This document shows positions 42,480 to 52,322 of a stretch of 64,000 nucleotides of DNA, in pieces; the first letter of the stretch is position 1, and every line of letters begins with the position of its first letter. The notes beneath the pieces were generated by a model. It saw only the letters and a list, made by a program, of their open reading frames with translations, searched no databases and had not been told where the DNA came from. The position numbers and the translations under genes are program-made. Source of the stretch: Sphingorhabdus sp. EL138 (GTDB taxonomy: Bacteria > Pseudomonadota > Alphaproteobacteria > Sphingomonadales > Sphingomonadaceae); the NCBI RefSeq assembly GCF_945890115.1, contig NZ_CAMDCK010000001.1:124001-188000 (forward strand), in the 5' to 3' direction.

Positions 42480-43403
42480 ATGACCTTGGCGACGATGGGC
42501 CTGACCACCGACGAACAAAAAGCCGTTGAGCAATTCCGGACCGACGTTGTTGCGCCGTCGATGGAGCAGTTGGTGATTCTCGATTTCTGGGCCGAATGGT
42601 GCGGCCCGTGCAAGCAACTGACGCCGATACTGGAAAAGGTTGCGGCCGAATATGCGGATCGCGGCGTCGTGCTGGCCAAGGTCAATGTTGACGAGAACAA
42701 GTTTATCGCGTCGCAATTTCAGGTGCGGTCCATTCCAACGGTTTACGCCATATTTCAAGGGCAGCCCGTTGCGGACCTGACGCCGGCGCGCACAGAGCCA
42801 CAATTGCGGCAGATGCTGGACCAATTGTTGGAGAAGCTGCCGATCACGGCGGGAGACGCCGTTACCGACCCAGCCGTGCAATTGGCACCGCTCGTGGACG
42901 AGGCGGAAGCGCTTTTGGCGCAAGATGGCGCGGAGCAAGCTTATGCCCTGTTTGCCGAAGTGCTTTCGGTATTGCCCGAACATCCTGCCGCTTTGTCGGG
43001 GCTGATCCGTGCATTGACCGCATTGGGACGTCCGGAGGAGGCGCAGGCTATTTTTGACAGCCTTAGCGAGGAACTGCGCACCGACCCAGCGTTGGAAAAG
43101 GCGGGGTCGGTGTTAAGCATTGCAGCCGCGGCCGTTCCGCCGGAAGAATTGGCGCGCTTAAAAGCCGCCGTTGCAGCGTCGCCTAATGACCATGCTCTGC
43201 GCTTGGAACTGGCCAATGCCCTGATGGCCGCAGGCGACCGTGACGGGTCAGCCGAAGCGTTGTTACATAGCATCGCGGCGGACCGCGAATGGAATGACGG
43301 CGCCGCCAAGGCGCGGCTCCTCGAAATATTTGCTTTAATTGGATTGGAAGACCCATGGGTAGCAGCAACACGCCGAAAATTATCAGCGATCCTGTTCGGA
43401 TGA
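42480..43403 (+). CDS. Thioredoxin-like co-chaperone with TPR region (CnoX/YbbN family)
   Basis: 307 aa. The thioredoxin domain (about 25-120) has the active site FWAEWCGPCKQ, with SIPTVY carrying the cis-Pro. A helical repeat region follows (EALLAQDGAEQAYALFAEVLSVLPEHPAAL). This domain pair is that of CnoX/YbbN, which holds oxidised or unfolded proteins and hands them to GroEL. The presence of the full CGPC would allow redox activity. Start choice is uncertain: ATG 42480 lies 2 nt after GGAG, TTG 42486 has better spacing. Confidence 0.88.
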   Translation: MTLATMGLTTDEQKAVEQFRTDVVAPSMEQLVILDFWAEWCGPCKQLTPILEKVAAEYADRGVVLAKVNVDENKFIASQFQVRSIPTVYAIFQGQPVADLTPARTEPQLRQMLDQLLEKLPITAGDAVTDPAVQLAPLVDEAEALLAQDGAEQAYALFAEVLSVLPEHPAALSGLIRALTALGRPEEAQAIFDSLSEELRTDPALEKAGSVLSIAAAAVPPEELARLKAAVAASPNDHALRLELANALMAAGDRDGSAEALLHSIAADREWNDGAAKARLLEIFALIGLEDPWVAATRRKLSAILFG

Positions 43404-44017
43404 CCGCGCAGCGCATTTCCATTTTCCCGCTTACCGGCGCGATTATTTTCCCGAGCATGCAATTGCCGCTGCATATTTTTGAGCCGCGCTATCGCGATCT
43501 GGTGAGCGATTCGCTGGCCCGTGACCGCAAGATCGGCATGATCCAACCAATGGGGCAAGGCAATCAGCCGCCCTTGTTCAATGTTGGCTGCTTGGCGCGG
43601 ATCCACGATGTGGAGGCGCTGGACGATGGTCGGTACAATATCATCCTTGAAGGCGTGCAACGCTTTTCTGTGATCAGCGAACTGGATGTGACCACCAGCT
43701 TTCGTCAGGTTGAGGCTGAATTATGGGACGAGGATGAAATGGGCGAAGCCCTCTCGCTTGCCGAACGCGCGTCGATTGAAATCGAATCACGCCGCTTTGC
43801 CGAAGCGCAAGGGTATAGCGTCGATTGGGCGGCCGTTTCGCAACTGGACGATTATTCTCTGGTCAACGCCATCGCCCAAATTGCCCCGTTTGATTTTGCC
43901 GCAAAGCAAGCCTTGTTGGAAGCGCGCGGGCTATCCGACCGTGCCGACACTATCGTGCAATTGATGCAGTTTTTTGGACGGCATGACGGGTCCGACGATC
44001 GCGTCACGCTTCAATAA
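43355..44017 (+). CDS. LON-domain (PUA-like) protein
   Basis: 220 aa, overlapping the thioredoxin gene by 49 nt. ISIFPLTGAIIFPSMQLPLHIFEPRYRDLV is the start of the Lon N-terminal substrate-binding domain, followed by MIQPMGQG and GCLARIHDVEALDDGRYNIILEGVQRF. There is no ATPase or protease domain, so it is a stand-alone LON protein. Its substrate is unknown; pairing with a CnoX-like chaperone suggests protein quality control. Confidence 0.85.
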   Translation: MGSSNTPKIISDPVRMTAQRISIFPLTGAIIFPSMQLPLHIFEPRYRDLVSDSLARDRKIGMIQPMGQGNQPPLFNVGCLARIHDVEALDDGRYNIILEGVQRFSVISELDVTTSFRQVEAELWDEDEMGEALSLAERASIEIESRRFAEAQGYSVDWAAVSQLDDYSLVNAIAQIAPFDFAAKQALLEARGLSDRADTIVQLMQFFGRHDGSDDRVTLQ

Positions 44018-44644
44018 TCAGCCCAGAAAGCTCGCCCGCAGGCCGTCGATAACGAATTGCGCGGCCAATGCGGCGAGCAGCACACCCAACAGCCGTGTGA
44101 TCACGGCTTCGGCATTGGCACCCAGAACGCGCATAATGGGGCCAGCCGCAAGAAGCGCCAGCAGCGTCAGCACAAGCACTGTTCCCAGTGCCGCCAAAAT
44201 GATGCCGGCGCGGTCAATCCCGCTATTTTGCGACATAAGCAGCATGACCGAGGCGATGGACCCTGGCCCTGCGATCATCGGCATGGCCATGGGGAAGACC
44301 GAAACATCCTCAATCTCGGGCGTATCGATGATTTTCTGCGCGCGCTCCTCACGGCGTGACGTGCGCTTTTCAAAAACCATGTCGATAGCGATTAGAAACA
44401 GCATGATGCCGCCTGCAATGCGGAAACTGTTCAATTCAATATGCAACGCGCCCAACAATTGTTCGCCGAACAACGCAAAGACGAGCAATATGCCCGACGC
44501 GACCATGACGGCACGCAAAGCCATATTGCGGCGTTGGGCGGCATTGGCGCCCTTGGTCAGGCTGGCGTAAATCGGCGCACAGCCCGGCGGGTCAATTACG
44601 ACGAAAAAGGTGATGAAGGCGGAAAGAAACAGTTCAATCATCAT
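44018..44644 (-). CDS. MarC family membrane protein
   Basis: 208 aa from ATG at 44644 (overlapping the upstream stop, ATGA). Six membrane helices, with the MarC hallmarks FFVVIDPPGCAPIY near the N-terminus and PMAMPMIAGPGSIASVM in the middle. Transport function of this family is unproven despite the historical 'multiple antibiotic resistance' name. An in-frame extension to 44695 lacks a ribosome site. Confidence 0.9.
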   Translation of the reverse strand: MMIELFLSAFITFFVVIDPPGCAPIYASLTKGANAAQRRNMALRAVMVASGILLVFALFGEQLLGALHIELNSFRIAGGIMLFLIAIDMVFEKRTSRREERAQKIIDTPEIEDVSVFPMAMPMIAGPGSIASVMLLMSQNSGIDRAGIILAALGTVLVLTLLALLAAGPIMRVLGANAEAVITRLLGVLLAALAAQFVIDGLRASFLG

Positions 44645-45324
44645 TGCGGCGCAACCTGATCCATGATGGCGGTCTCGGTTGTTGCACCGTTCCAATATGT
44701 AACCTCTATACTGCGCGCACCATTGGGTTGGACGATATAGTTGTAACGCAAGGATTGATCACCCGAATAGCCGGTTTTTATTGTTGCGCCTTGAGGCCGG
44801 GTGGCGAACGTCGCGGACGCTCGGCCTTTGCAACTGGCGACCTTTGTTTCAATCATCTCTTTCGGCGCACGCGGCACAGTCAGTGTGTCCGCATGGTGGA
44901 GCGCCCATTTCCATTCCCCGTCACCGCGCGCATTTTTCTCGACAAACTGCCAGACGGTGGTGAAATAGCCGACCGCACCATCGGCCCTCTCCCACGCGCC
45001 CGTCGTCACGCCGGTTTTGCCATCGCAGGACATGACCGCCTTATGCGGTTGCCATTTGAGCAGCACGGCGGGGTCGGCCTTGCCCTTCAGCCATTCGAGC
45101 GCAAGCGTGGGTTGCGGCACGAACATTATCGCATCCTTGGCAGCGGTTTCACGAAAGGCGGTCCATTGTCCCTTTTGTTGGGCAAGCTGATTAAAACCGA
45201 TGTCAGCCGCAATAATCGCGCTTGGGTTCGCGATTTTGGGCTGAAATTCATAATATTCCCGGCTTGGCGACGACGCACAAGCCGAAAGCGCTGCTGCGGC
45301 AAGAAGGACAGGAAATGCTTTCAT
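44641..45324 (-). CDS. Lipoprotein with NTF2/SnoaL-like fold
   Basis: 227 aa from ATG at 45324. Lipoprotein signal peptide with lipobox LSAC (AFPVLLAAAALSACASS). The mature part (ADIGFNQLAQQKGQWTAFRETAAKDAIMFVP, then GYFTTVWQFVEKNARGDGEWKWALHHAD) has the pattern of DUF4440/SnoaL-like proteins with an NTF2 fold. Function unknown. The downstream marC start overlaps. Confidence 0.75.
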   Translation of the reverse strand: MKAFPVLLAAAALSACASSPSREYYEFQPKIANPSAIIAADIGFNQLAQQKGQWTAFRETAAKDAIMFVPQPTLALEWLKGKADPAVLLKWQPHKAVMSCDGKTGVTTGAWERADGAVGYFTTVWQFVEKNARGDGEWKWALHHADTLTVPRAPKEMIETKVASCKGRASATFATRPQGATIKTGYSGDQSLRYNYIVQPNGARSIEVTYWNGATTETAIMDQVAPQ

Positions 45325-45328
45325 CGCG

Positions 45329-46225
45329 TCATATTCCTTCTGGTGCGGCCACTCCTGCACGGCGGTGTGCGGCAACCAGTGTATTGCGCAACAGACACGC
45401 AATGGTCATCGGGCCGACCCCGCCCGGCACGGGGGTTATGGCACCAGCATGGCGTAAGGCATCGTCAAAGGCAACGTCGCCGACCAAACGGCCTTTGCTT
45501 TGGCCCGCCTCGGGTTCCAAGCGGTTAATGCCAACATCAATCACCACGGCGCCGGGTTTCAAATAATCGCCGGTCACCATCTCTGCGCGGCCCACGGCGG
45601 CAACGACAATGTCTGCGCGGCGCACAACATCTGGCAAATCCTGCGTGCGGCTATGTGCGATTGTCACCGTGCAATTTTCTGCCAACAACAATTGCGCCAT
45701 CGGCTTACCGACAATGTTCGACCGCCCGATGACCACGGCGTTTTTACCGGACAGATCGCCCATATGGTCCTTAAGCAGCATTAAGCAGCCAAGCGGCGTG
45801 CATGGCACAAACGCCTCTTCACCTACCGCGAGACGCCCCGCATTAACGACATGAAAGCCGTCAACATCTTTGCCCGGATCAATCGCGGCGATCACAGCCT
45901 TATCATCAATATGCGACGGCAAGGGCAATTGCACCAATATGCCATCGACGGCGGCATCCGCGTTGAGCGTTTCGACAAGCGCAATGAGGGCGTCTTGTGT
46001 AACCGAGGCAGGCAAGCGATGTTCGAAGCTGTTCATGCCCGCCTCGACCGTCGCTTTCTTCTTGGACCCCACATAGACTTGGCTGGCGGGGTCTTCACCC
46101 ACCAAGACAACGGCAAGGCCGGGCTTATGGGCAGTTAACGCGATAAAGCTTTCAACGGCAACGGCCACGCGCTGACGCAATTGGGCGGCAAATGCCTTGC
46201 CATCAATGATAACGGCGTTGCTCAC
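45329..46225 (-). CDS. folD: Methylenetetrahydrofolate dehydrogenase/cyclohydrolase FolD
   Basis: 298 aa. [27 protein letters not shown] includes the catalytic Lys segment; [39 protein letters not shown] and [15 protein letters not shown] are all FolD signatures. It interconverts methylene- and formyl-tetrahydrofolate with NADP. The start overlaps yggT by 4 nt; the lipoprotein gene starts 4 nt after it. Confidence 0.97.
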   Translation of the reverse strand: MSNAVIIDGKAFAAQLRQRVAVAVESFIALTAHKPGLAVVLVGEDPASQVYVGSKKKATVEAGMNSFEHRLPASVTQDALIALVETLNADAAVDGILVQLPLPSHIDDKAVIAAIDPGKDVDGFHVVNAGRLAVGEEAFVPCTPLGCLMLLKDHMGDLSGKNAVVIGRSNIVGKPMAQLLLAENCTVTIAHSRTQDLPDVVRRADIVVAAVGRAEMVTGDYLKPGAVVIDVGINRLEPEAGQSKGRLVGDVAFDDALRHAGAITPVPGGVGPMTIACLLRNTLVAAHRRAGVAAPEGI

Positions 46226-46524
46226 ATGCCCGCTGCAGAAATATCATTGGCCACACCCACCAACAGCATCTGCAATATGCGCAGACCGATCAATAACACC
46301 ATGGGCGAAAAATCGATCATGCCCGTATCAGGCATGATCTTGCGGATAGGCTTGAGAAACGGATCCAAAATGACCGAAAGTGCCTGCCAGATAGAGGCAA
46401 CGATGTTGTTCGACAGGCTGACGACGTTAAACGAAATCAGCAAGCTCAGGATGAATTGAACGATGACGACGGTGGACAATATCGTCATCAAATATCCGAT
46501 TATAGAAATAAGCGCGAGAAGCAT
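46222..46524 (-). CDS. YggT family membrane protein
   Basis: 100 aa from ATG at 46524. Two membrane helices with the YggT pattern: an N-terminal helix, [40 protein letters not shown]. Family members are inner-membrane proteins linked to osmotic stress or division-site function; mechanism unclear. Its small size and position next to argB/folD are common in sphingomonads. Confidence 0.88.
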   Translation of the reverse strand: MLLALISIIGYLMTILSTVVIVQFILSLLISFNVVSLSNNIVASIWQALSVILDPFLKPIRKIMPDTGMIDFSPMVLLIGLRILQMLLVGVANDISAAGM

Positions 46525-46603
46525 GAAATTCTCCGGAAAAGATGTGCTGAAGCGATTAGCCGAGGCAGCGCGCTGTTTCAACTGGTTAAGGTCAGGGCGC
46601 AGG

Positions 46604-47494
46604 TTACTTGTGAATCAGTGTTCCTGCGCCTTTTACAGTGAACATTTCGATTAGCATGGCATGGCTGGTGCGACCGTCCAATATGACCGCCGCATCCACG
46701 CCCGATTCCACGGCATCGACACATGTCTGAATTTTCGGGATCATACCGCCGCTGATCGTGCCGTCCTTTTGCAGCTCAGCAATCGCGGCAGGATCGAGAT
46801 CTGTCAGCAGCTCACCCGATTTGCTTAAGACGCCGGCAACATCCGTCAAAAGGAAAAGCCGCGAGGCCCCCAGTGCACTTGCGACCGCGCCAGCCATGGT
46901 ATCGGCATTGATGTTATAGGTATGCCCATCTGCGCCAACACCGATTGGGGCGATCACAGGAATCATGCCTGCCGCGCTAATCGTGTCAATGATGCTGCGG
47001 TCAACATTGGTTGGTTCGCCGACAAAGCCAAGGTCGATATTGCGTTCAATATGGCTGTCGGGGTCCTTTTGCGTGCGCTGAACCTTAGTGGCGGTAACGA
47101 ACCCGCCATCCTTGCCCGATATGCCAAGCGCCTTACCACCAGCGGCATTGATCCAGCCGACCAGTTCCTTGTTAATCGAACCCGATAGCACCATTTCCGC
47201 AATCTTCGCGGTTTCAGCATCGGTGACGCGTAGGCCGTCGACAAATTCGCTCTCGACACCTAATTTTTTGAGCATTGCGCCAATCTGGGGGCCGCCGCCA
47301 TGCACGACAACGGGATTGATACCGACAGCCTTTAACAACACCACATCGTCGGCAAAGTCGCGCGCCAGGCTAGCATCGCCCATCGCATGCCCGCCATATT
47401 TCACGACAAAGGTTTTGCCCGCATAACGCTGCAGATAAGGGAGCGCTTCGGTTAGCGTTTCGGCCTTCGCCAGATTGGCTGGATCAATCGTCAT
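46604..47494 (-). CDS. argB: Acetylglutamate kinase ArgB
   Basis: 296 aa. [66 protein letters not shown] and the C-terminal [27 protein letters not shown] belong to the amino-acid kinase family ArgB. Catalyses the second step of arginine synthesis. The long N-terminal helix suggests the arginine-sensitive hexameric type (inference). Overlaps the upstream transporter gene by 4 nt. Confidence 0.97.
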   Translation of the reverse strand: MTIDPANLAKAETLTEALPYLQRYAGKTFVVKYGGHAMGDASLARDFADDVVLLKAVGINPVVVHGGGPQIGAMLKKLGVESEFVDGLRVTDAETAKIAEMVLSGSINKELVGWINAAGGKALGISGKDGGFVTATKVQRTQKDPDSHIERNIDLGFVGEPTNVDRSIIDTISAAGMIPVIAPIGVGADGHTYNINADTMAGAVASALGASRLFLLTDVAGVLSKSGELLTDLDPAAIAELQKDGTISGGMIPKIQTCVDAVESGVDAAVILDGRTSHAMLIEMFTVKGAGTLIHK

Positions 47495-48168
47495 GCGACA
47501 GGGTCTGCTTTTGGGTCTGTGCCATCCAGCTTATGCCCGTAGCTCACAAAAAAAGTGATGAGCAACGGCACCATGATGATGCTCAACACCACCTTGGCTA
47601 GCATTTGGCCGAACAGCAACTCCGTGATGGGGAACACGCCGTAAAACGCAACGCTTACGAACAATAAAGTGTCGATAATCTGTGACAGCACCGCAGCGAT
47701 GGCCCCCCGCAATGCGACATATTTACCAACTGTTTTTTTCAGGCGATCAAACAGATAGACGTTCAGCATTTGGGACACGCCATAAGCGATGATGCCAGCA
47801 AGCCATATGCGCGGCGTCTGCCCCATCATGGTGTTGAACGCATCCAGATATTTGTCGTCCATTTTCGGGGACGGCGGCAAGGAAAGCACCAGCAACGCGA
47901 GCAATATCGAGGCAATAAGCGGAATGAAGCCATATTTAACCAATCGGTCCGCAATAATCTTACCATGCAAGGCTGCTACCGCGCTGGAAAGGATGACCAG
48001 CAAAAGAAACGGAAAAATCCCCGCCTCCACAGCCAGCGGCCCTAAAGACACCTGTTTATTTCCAAGCACACCGGCAATGCACACCATGCCGCCATAAATG
48101 ATTGAGAACATGAAAAGCGATTTCGGGATGCCTCCACCGGTCGCGTGCAATGTGGTCTGATTAGTCAT
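47491..48168 (-). CDS. Queuosine precursor transporter (YhhQ family)
   Basis: 225 aa with about six membrane helices. [46 protein letters not shown] match the YhhQ/DUF165 family, which imports preQ0/preQ1 or queuine for tRNA modification. No preQ1 riboswitch was recognised upstream; the 173-bp gap to nupC contains only short repeats. Confidence 0.88.
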   Translation of the reverse strand: MTNQTTLHATGGGIPKSLFMFSIIYGGMVCIAGVLGNKQVSLGPLAVEAGIFPFLLLVILSSAVAALHGKIIADRLVKYGFIPLIASILLALLVLSLPPSPKMDDKYLDAFNTMMGQTPRIWLAGIIAYGVSQMLNVYLFDRLKKTVGKYVALRGAIAAVLSQIIDTLLFVSVAFYGVFPITELLFGQMLAKVVLSIIMVPLLITFFVSYGHKLDGTDPKADPVA

Positions 48169-48220
48169 CCAAAACTGACTAGCGTCTTATTTAATTGGCG
48201 CAAGACTAACGATGGCGCTA

Positions 48221-48307
48221 GGTCAGACCGGGAAACATAAAATGCCGTCGCGCGGGTCTTTTCCAGCGTCTTAATTCTTACAGTTGTAGGGGTCAGACCG
48301 GGAAACA
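48221..48307. repeat. Direct repeat of GGTCAGACCGGGAAACA upstream of nupC
   Basis: The 17-mer occurs at 48221-48237 and 48291-48307, 70 bp apart, each followed by a short A-rich stretch. GGTCAGACC inside it is itself a palindrome. AGCGTCTTA also recurs (48181, 48265), so the region may be a diverged duplication or a pair of operator sites controlling nupC. Confidence 0.7.
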
Positions 48308-48341
48308 AAATCTAGGATGACGGTTTTCGGGGAAGCTATAC

Positions 48342-49607
48342 ATGCAGTTTTTATTGAGCATCGCGGGGATGATCCTCATTTTGGCGATTGCGGTTGTATT
48401 GTCGTCCAACCGCCGCGCGATCAAATTCCGTGTCGTCGGTGCGGCTTTTGCCCTGCAGGCAAGTTTGGCGGCTTTGGTATTGTACACCTCATGGGGCAAG
48501 GTTGCGTTGAATGCTGCGTCGACTGGCGTGTCCAATTTGCTTGGCTATTCGGCCAAAGGCACGCAGTTCATCTTTGGTCCGCTGGCCTCTCCGGAAATCG
48601 GCGGTAACAGCTTTGCGATTGCGGCCTTACCCGTCATCATCTTTTTCGCGTCGTTAATCTCCATCCTCTATTATTTGGGCATCATGCAATATGTGATCCG
48701 CTGGATTGGTGGTGGTTTGCAGAAAATCACTGGCATCTCCAAAGTCGAGAGCCTGTGCGCCGCAGCCAATATTTTCGTTGGCCAATCGGAATCGCCATTG
48801 GTCATTCGACCTTATCTCGCTGGGTTGAAGCCTGAACAATTATTCTGCGTCATGACCGTTGGCATGGCGGGCGTTGCTGGCACCATTCTTGCCGCTTATG
48901 CATCAATGGGCATTCGCATTGATTATCTGCTCGCCGCGGCTTTCATGTCAGCGCCCGGCGGCATATTGATGGCGAAGATCATGATGCCCGACGTCCCACC
49001 CGTATTGGTGGCAGAAGGTGACCCTGCATTGGCCAACCCGCATCCTGATGATGAACCGGAAATGGCACATGAAGATGAGGAAGAGAAACCAGCCAACATC
49101 ATCATGGCCGCAGCGCAAGGTGCGCAAACCGGCGTGAAGCTGGCGGTTGCCGTCGGTGCGATGGTGCTGGCATTTGTCGCCTTGGTTGCCTTGGCAAATG
49201 GTATTTTGGGCGGCATTGGCGGCTGGTTCGGTCTGCCCGGTTTGAGTTTTCAGCAGATTGTCGGCTATGTCTTTGCGCCCATCATGTTCCTGCTCGGCGT
49301 GCCTTGGAATGAGGCTATTCAGGCAGGCGGCTTGTTTGGTACAAAGGTCGTCCTCAACGAATTTGTGGCATTCATCGACTTGGGCGCGCTGAAAGACTTG
49401 TCCGCGCCAACCGTCGGTATCGTGACGTTCGCTTTGTGCGGCTTCGCCAATTTCAGTTCGATTGCGATCCAGATGGCGGTGACGGGCAGCCTTGCCCCCA
49501 ATCAGCGGCCAATGATTGCTAAGCTGGGTATCAAAGCCCTTGCCGCGGGGTCGCTGTCGAACCTGATGAGTGCGGCGCTGGCGGGACTGTTTCTGTCGCT
49601 GACCTAG
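48342..49607 (+). CDS. nupC: NupC-type concentrative nucleoside transporter
   Basis: 421 aa, multiple membrane helices. IMQYVIRWIGGGLQKITGISKVES, AANIFVGQSESPLVIRPYL and TVGMAGVAGTILAAYASMGI are core CNT family motifs; FALCGFANFSSIAIQMA near the end is the last conserved element. Couples nucleoside uptake to proton or sodium flow. Convergent with mutS. An acidic loop (PDDEPEMAHEDEEEKP, about residues 235-250) is cytoplasmic. Confidence 0.93.
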   Translation: MQFLLSIAGMILILAIAVVLSSNRRAIKFRVVGAAFALQASLAALVLYTSWGKVALNAASTGVSNLLGYSAKGTQFIFGPLASPEIGGNSFAIAALPVIIFFASLISILYYLGIMQYVIRWIGGGLQKITGISKVESLCAAANIFVGQSESPLVIRPYLAGLKPEQLFCVMTVGMAGVAGTILAAYASMGIRIDYLLAAAFMSAPGGILMAKIMMPDVPPVLVAEGDPALANPHPDDEPEMAHEDEEEKPANIIMAAAQGAQTGVKLAVAVGAMVLAFVALVALANGILGGIGGWFGLPGLSFQQIVGYVFAPIMFLLGVPWNEAIQAGGLFGTKVVLNEFVAFIDLGALKDLSAPTVGIVTFALCGFANFSSIAIQMAVTGSLAPNQRPMIAKLGIKALAAGSLSNLMSAALAGLFLSLT

Positions 49608-49620
49608 GATGGGTACCTAA

Positions 49621-52257
49621 TCAGTTTTCGCCAGCCGCGCGCTTGAGTTCATACAATAAATCAAGCGCGGCGCGGGGGCTGAGTGCGTCAATGTCGAGAT
49701 CGGTCAATTTGTCACGCAAGGCGTCAACCTTCGCCTCGGCGGCGTCGATAGCGGCGCTGAACAATGGCAAGTCACCAAGCCCTGCCGCAAGGCCGCCGGT
49801 TTCTGCGCGGCCTTTTTCCAGCTTGGCAAGCACGGAACTGGCGCGCGCCACAACCTGCGGCGGAAGACCGGCAAGCTTTGCCACCGCTATTCCATAGCTT
49901 CTGTCGGCAGGTCCATCAGCAAGCTCATGCAACAGGACCAGATCGCCCTTATATTCTTTCGCGCGCACATGGTGCAGCGACAGCGCGTCAAGGCTATCTG
50001 CCAACCGCGTCAGTTCGTGATAATGCGTTGCGAACAGGCAGCGACAACGATTGGTTTCGTGAACGCCCTCCACCACGGCCCAGGCAATGGCAAGGCCGTC
50101 ATAAGTCGAGGTGCCGCGCCCAACCTCATCCAATATAACAAAGCTGCGCTCGGTCGCTTGGGCAAGAATCGCGGCGGTTTCGACCATTTCGACCATGAAG
50201 GTTGACCGCCCACGCGCCAAATTGTCCGACGCGCCAACGCGGCTGAACAATCGGTCGACAAGGCCAAGCCGCGCCGAGGTTGCAGGCACATAGCTGCCCG
50301 CCTGCGCCAGCAAAACGATCAACGCATTCTGCCGCAAAAAGGTGGATTTTCCGCCCATGTTGGGACCGCTGACGAGCCATAACCGCTTTTCAGGCGACAG
50401 CTTGCAGTCATTGGCGATAAAACGGTCGCCCGACTTTGCCAGTGCGCTTTCGACAACGGGGTGACGCCCAGCTTCGATCTCAAGGCACGGATGCGCCACA
50501 AAAGTTGGGCGGCACCAATTGCTCTGCGCAGCGCGCTCGGCGAGTGCGGCGGACACGTCAATGCGCGCCAAGGCATCAGCGCTTATGGCGATGGCATCGC
50601 GGCGGGACAGTATCAGCGTGATCAGCTCTTCCAGATGCGCCGCTTCGGCGGCCAAAGCATGGCCGCCGGCTTGCGTGATGCGGACTGCTTCTTCATGCAA
50701 TTCCGGCGAATTGAATCGCACCGCCCCTGCCATCGTTTGCCGATGGGTGAAGCCTGTTCCAGGAGCCATCAGCGCATCGCCATGCTTGGCAGGCACTTCG
50801 ACAAAATAGCCAAGAACGGCATTGTGCCGGATTTTGAGCGCAGATATGCCCGTGGCATCACGATAACGCGCTTCCAACTGCGCGATCGCTTGTCGTCCAT
50901 CGCGCCCCGCCACCCGCAGATTGTCCAAAGCGGCATCATAGCCTTCGGCGATATAGCCGCCTTGCGTCGCGTCGGTGGGCGGTGAAGCCACCAAAGCGCG
51001 CGCCAGCAGATCCACCATATGGCCATGGCCATCCAATGCGGGCAGAAGGTGATCCAACAGCTCCGGCCGATCTGCCATTGCGCCCAGACGTTCACGCAAG
51101 GCCCGCGCCGCATCCAAGCCGTCCCGAATCTGGCCCAAGTCCCTTGGGCTGCCCCGACCCGCCACAACACGGCCAAGCGCGCGTGCAATATCGGGCAGTT
51201 GCCGCAACGCCCCGCGCACGGCATCGCGGGTTAACGGCGCGTCATGGAACCATTGCACCAATGACAGGCGCGCTTCAATCTTCGCTTGGTCCATCAGGGG
51301 CGCAGCCAGATCAGCGGCCAGTTGCCGCGCACCTGCGCCCGTGATTGTGCGGTCAACCTCGGCCAACAAAGACCCTGTGCGCCCGCCTTTGCTTGCGCTG
51401 TTGATCTCCAGACTATCGCGCGTTGCCTGATCAATCAAAAGATGTTCATGCACCTCGCGGCGGACGGGCAGTTTTAGGAAGGGCATTTTGCCCTGCCCGG
51501 CATGCGCGAGATAAGAAATCAGGCCGCCAGCCGCCGCCTGCTCTGCACGCGTAACAGGGCCAATGCTATCGAGCGTGTTCAGCGCAAAATGCTGCCGCAA
51601 CACATCGCTGCCAACGATGCTGTCAAAATCTGCCCGTGGCCGCATGCTGGCGCCCGGTAGTTCTGCAAAGCCGTCGGGCACAACCAACTCGCTGGCAGAT
51701 AGCCGAGCCAACTCCGCCTCAAGCGCGCCAGCCGTCACCGTGACCAGTTCAAAATAGCCCGTCGAAATGTCGGCAGCGGCTATCCCAAAAAGCTCTCCGA
51801 CCGGCGCAACTGCCACGAGCATGTTGGACGCCCAGCTATCCAGCAGACTATCTTCAGTCAGCGTCCCTGCGGTCACAAAGCGCACAATGTCGCGCGTGAC
51901 CAACGTTTTTCCACCACGCGCTTTGGCTTGGTCAGGGCTTTCCGTCTGCTCTGCAATCGCGACGCGATGCCCCGCCTTAATCAACCGCGCCAGATACCCT
52001 TCGGCGGCATGGACTGGCACACCGCACATGGGGATGGGCTTGCCATCATGTTCGCCGCGCGAGGTCAGGGCAATATCCAGCGTCGCGGCCGCCGCGCGGG
52101 CATCATCAAAGAATAATTCGAAAAAATCACCCATGCGGTAAAACAGCAAGCAATCGCCCGCCTTGGCCTTTAAACCAAAATATTGCACCATCATGGGTGT
52201 CGGTGTGTTGTCCCCCGCCATAAACAACGCGTTAGCGAAGCCTGTCGGGCGGGGCAA
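49621..52257 (-). CDS. mutS: DNA mismatch repair protein MutS
   Basis: 878 aa, full length. The mismatch-binding motif is GDFFELF near residue 45. The ATPase has Walker A GPNMGGKSTFLRQ, Walker B VILDEVGRGTSTYDGLAI and the CLFATHYHEL switch. Recognises mispairs and recruits MutL. The start follows the divergent promoter gap shared with the malic enzyme gene; an alternative start (ATG at 52218, giving MAGDNTP) would be 13 residues shorter and fit other MutS proteins well. Confidence 0.97.
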   Translation of the reverse strand: MPRPTGFANALFMAGDNTPTPMMVQYFGLKAKAGDCLLFYRMGDFFELFFDDARAAAATLDIALTSRGEHDGKPIPMCGVPVHAAEGYLARLIKAGHRVAIAEQTESPDQAKARGGKTLVTRDIVRFVTAGTLTEDSLLDSWASNMLVAVAPVGELFGIAAADISTGYFELVTVTAGALEAELARLSASELVVPDGFAELPGASMRPRADFDSIVGSDVLRQHFALNTLDSIGPVTRAEQAAAGGLISYLAHAGQGKMPFLKLPVRREVHEHLLIDQATRDSLEINSASKGGRTGSLLAEVDRTITGAGARQLAADLAAPLMDQAKIEARLSLVQWFHDAPLTRDAVRGALRQLPDIARALGRVVAGRGSPRDLGQIRDGLDAARALRERLGAMADRPELLDHLLPALDGHGHMVDLLARALVASPPTDATQGGYIAEGYDAALDNLRVAGRDGRQAIAQLEARYRDATGISALKIRHNAVLGYFVEVPAKHGDALMAPGTGFTHRQTMAGAVRFNSPELHEEAVRITQAGGHALAAEAAHLEELITLILSRRDAIAISADALARIDVSAALAERAAQSNWCRPTFVAHPCLEIEAGRHPVVESALAKSGDRFIANDCKLSPEKRLWLVSGPNMGGKSTFLRQNALIVLLAQAGSYVPATSARLGLVDRLFSRVGASDNLARGRSTFMVEMVETAAILAQATERSFVILDEVGRGTSTYDGLAIAWAVVEGVHETNRCRCLFATHYHELTRLADSLDALSLHHVRAKEYKGDLVLLHELADGPADRSYGIAVAKLAGLPPQVVARASSVLAKLEKGRAETGGLAAGLGDLPLFSAAIDAAEAKVDALRDKLTDLDIDALSPRAALDLLYELKRAAGEN

Positions 52258-52322
52258 TGCTTGCCCTTGCGTCAGCAGCGCGTTAGGGCTTATAAATTGA
52301 TGATAAATGGTCAGGGCCCAAA

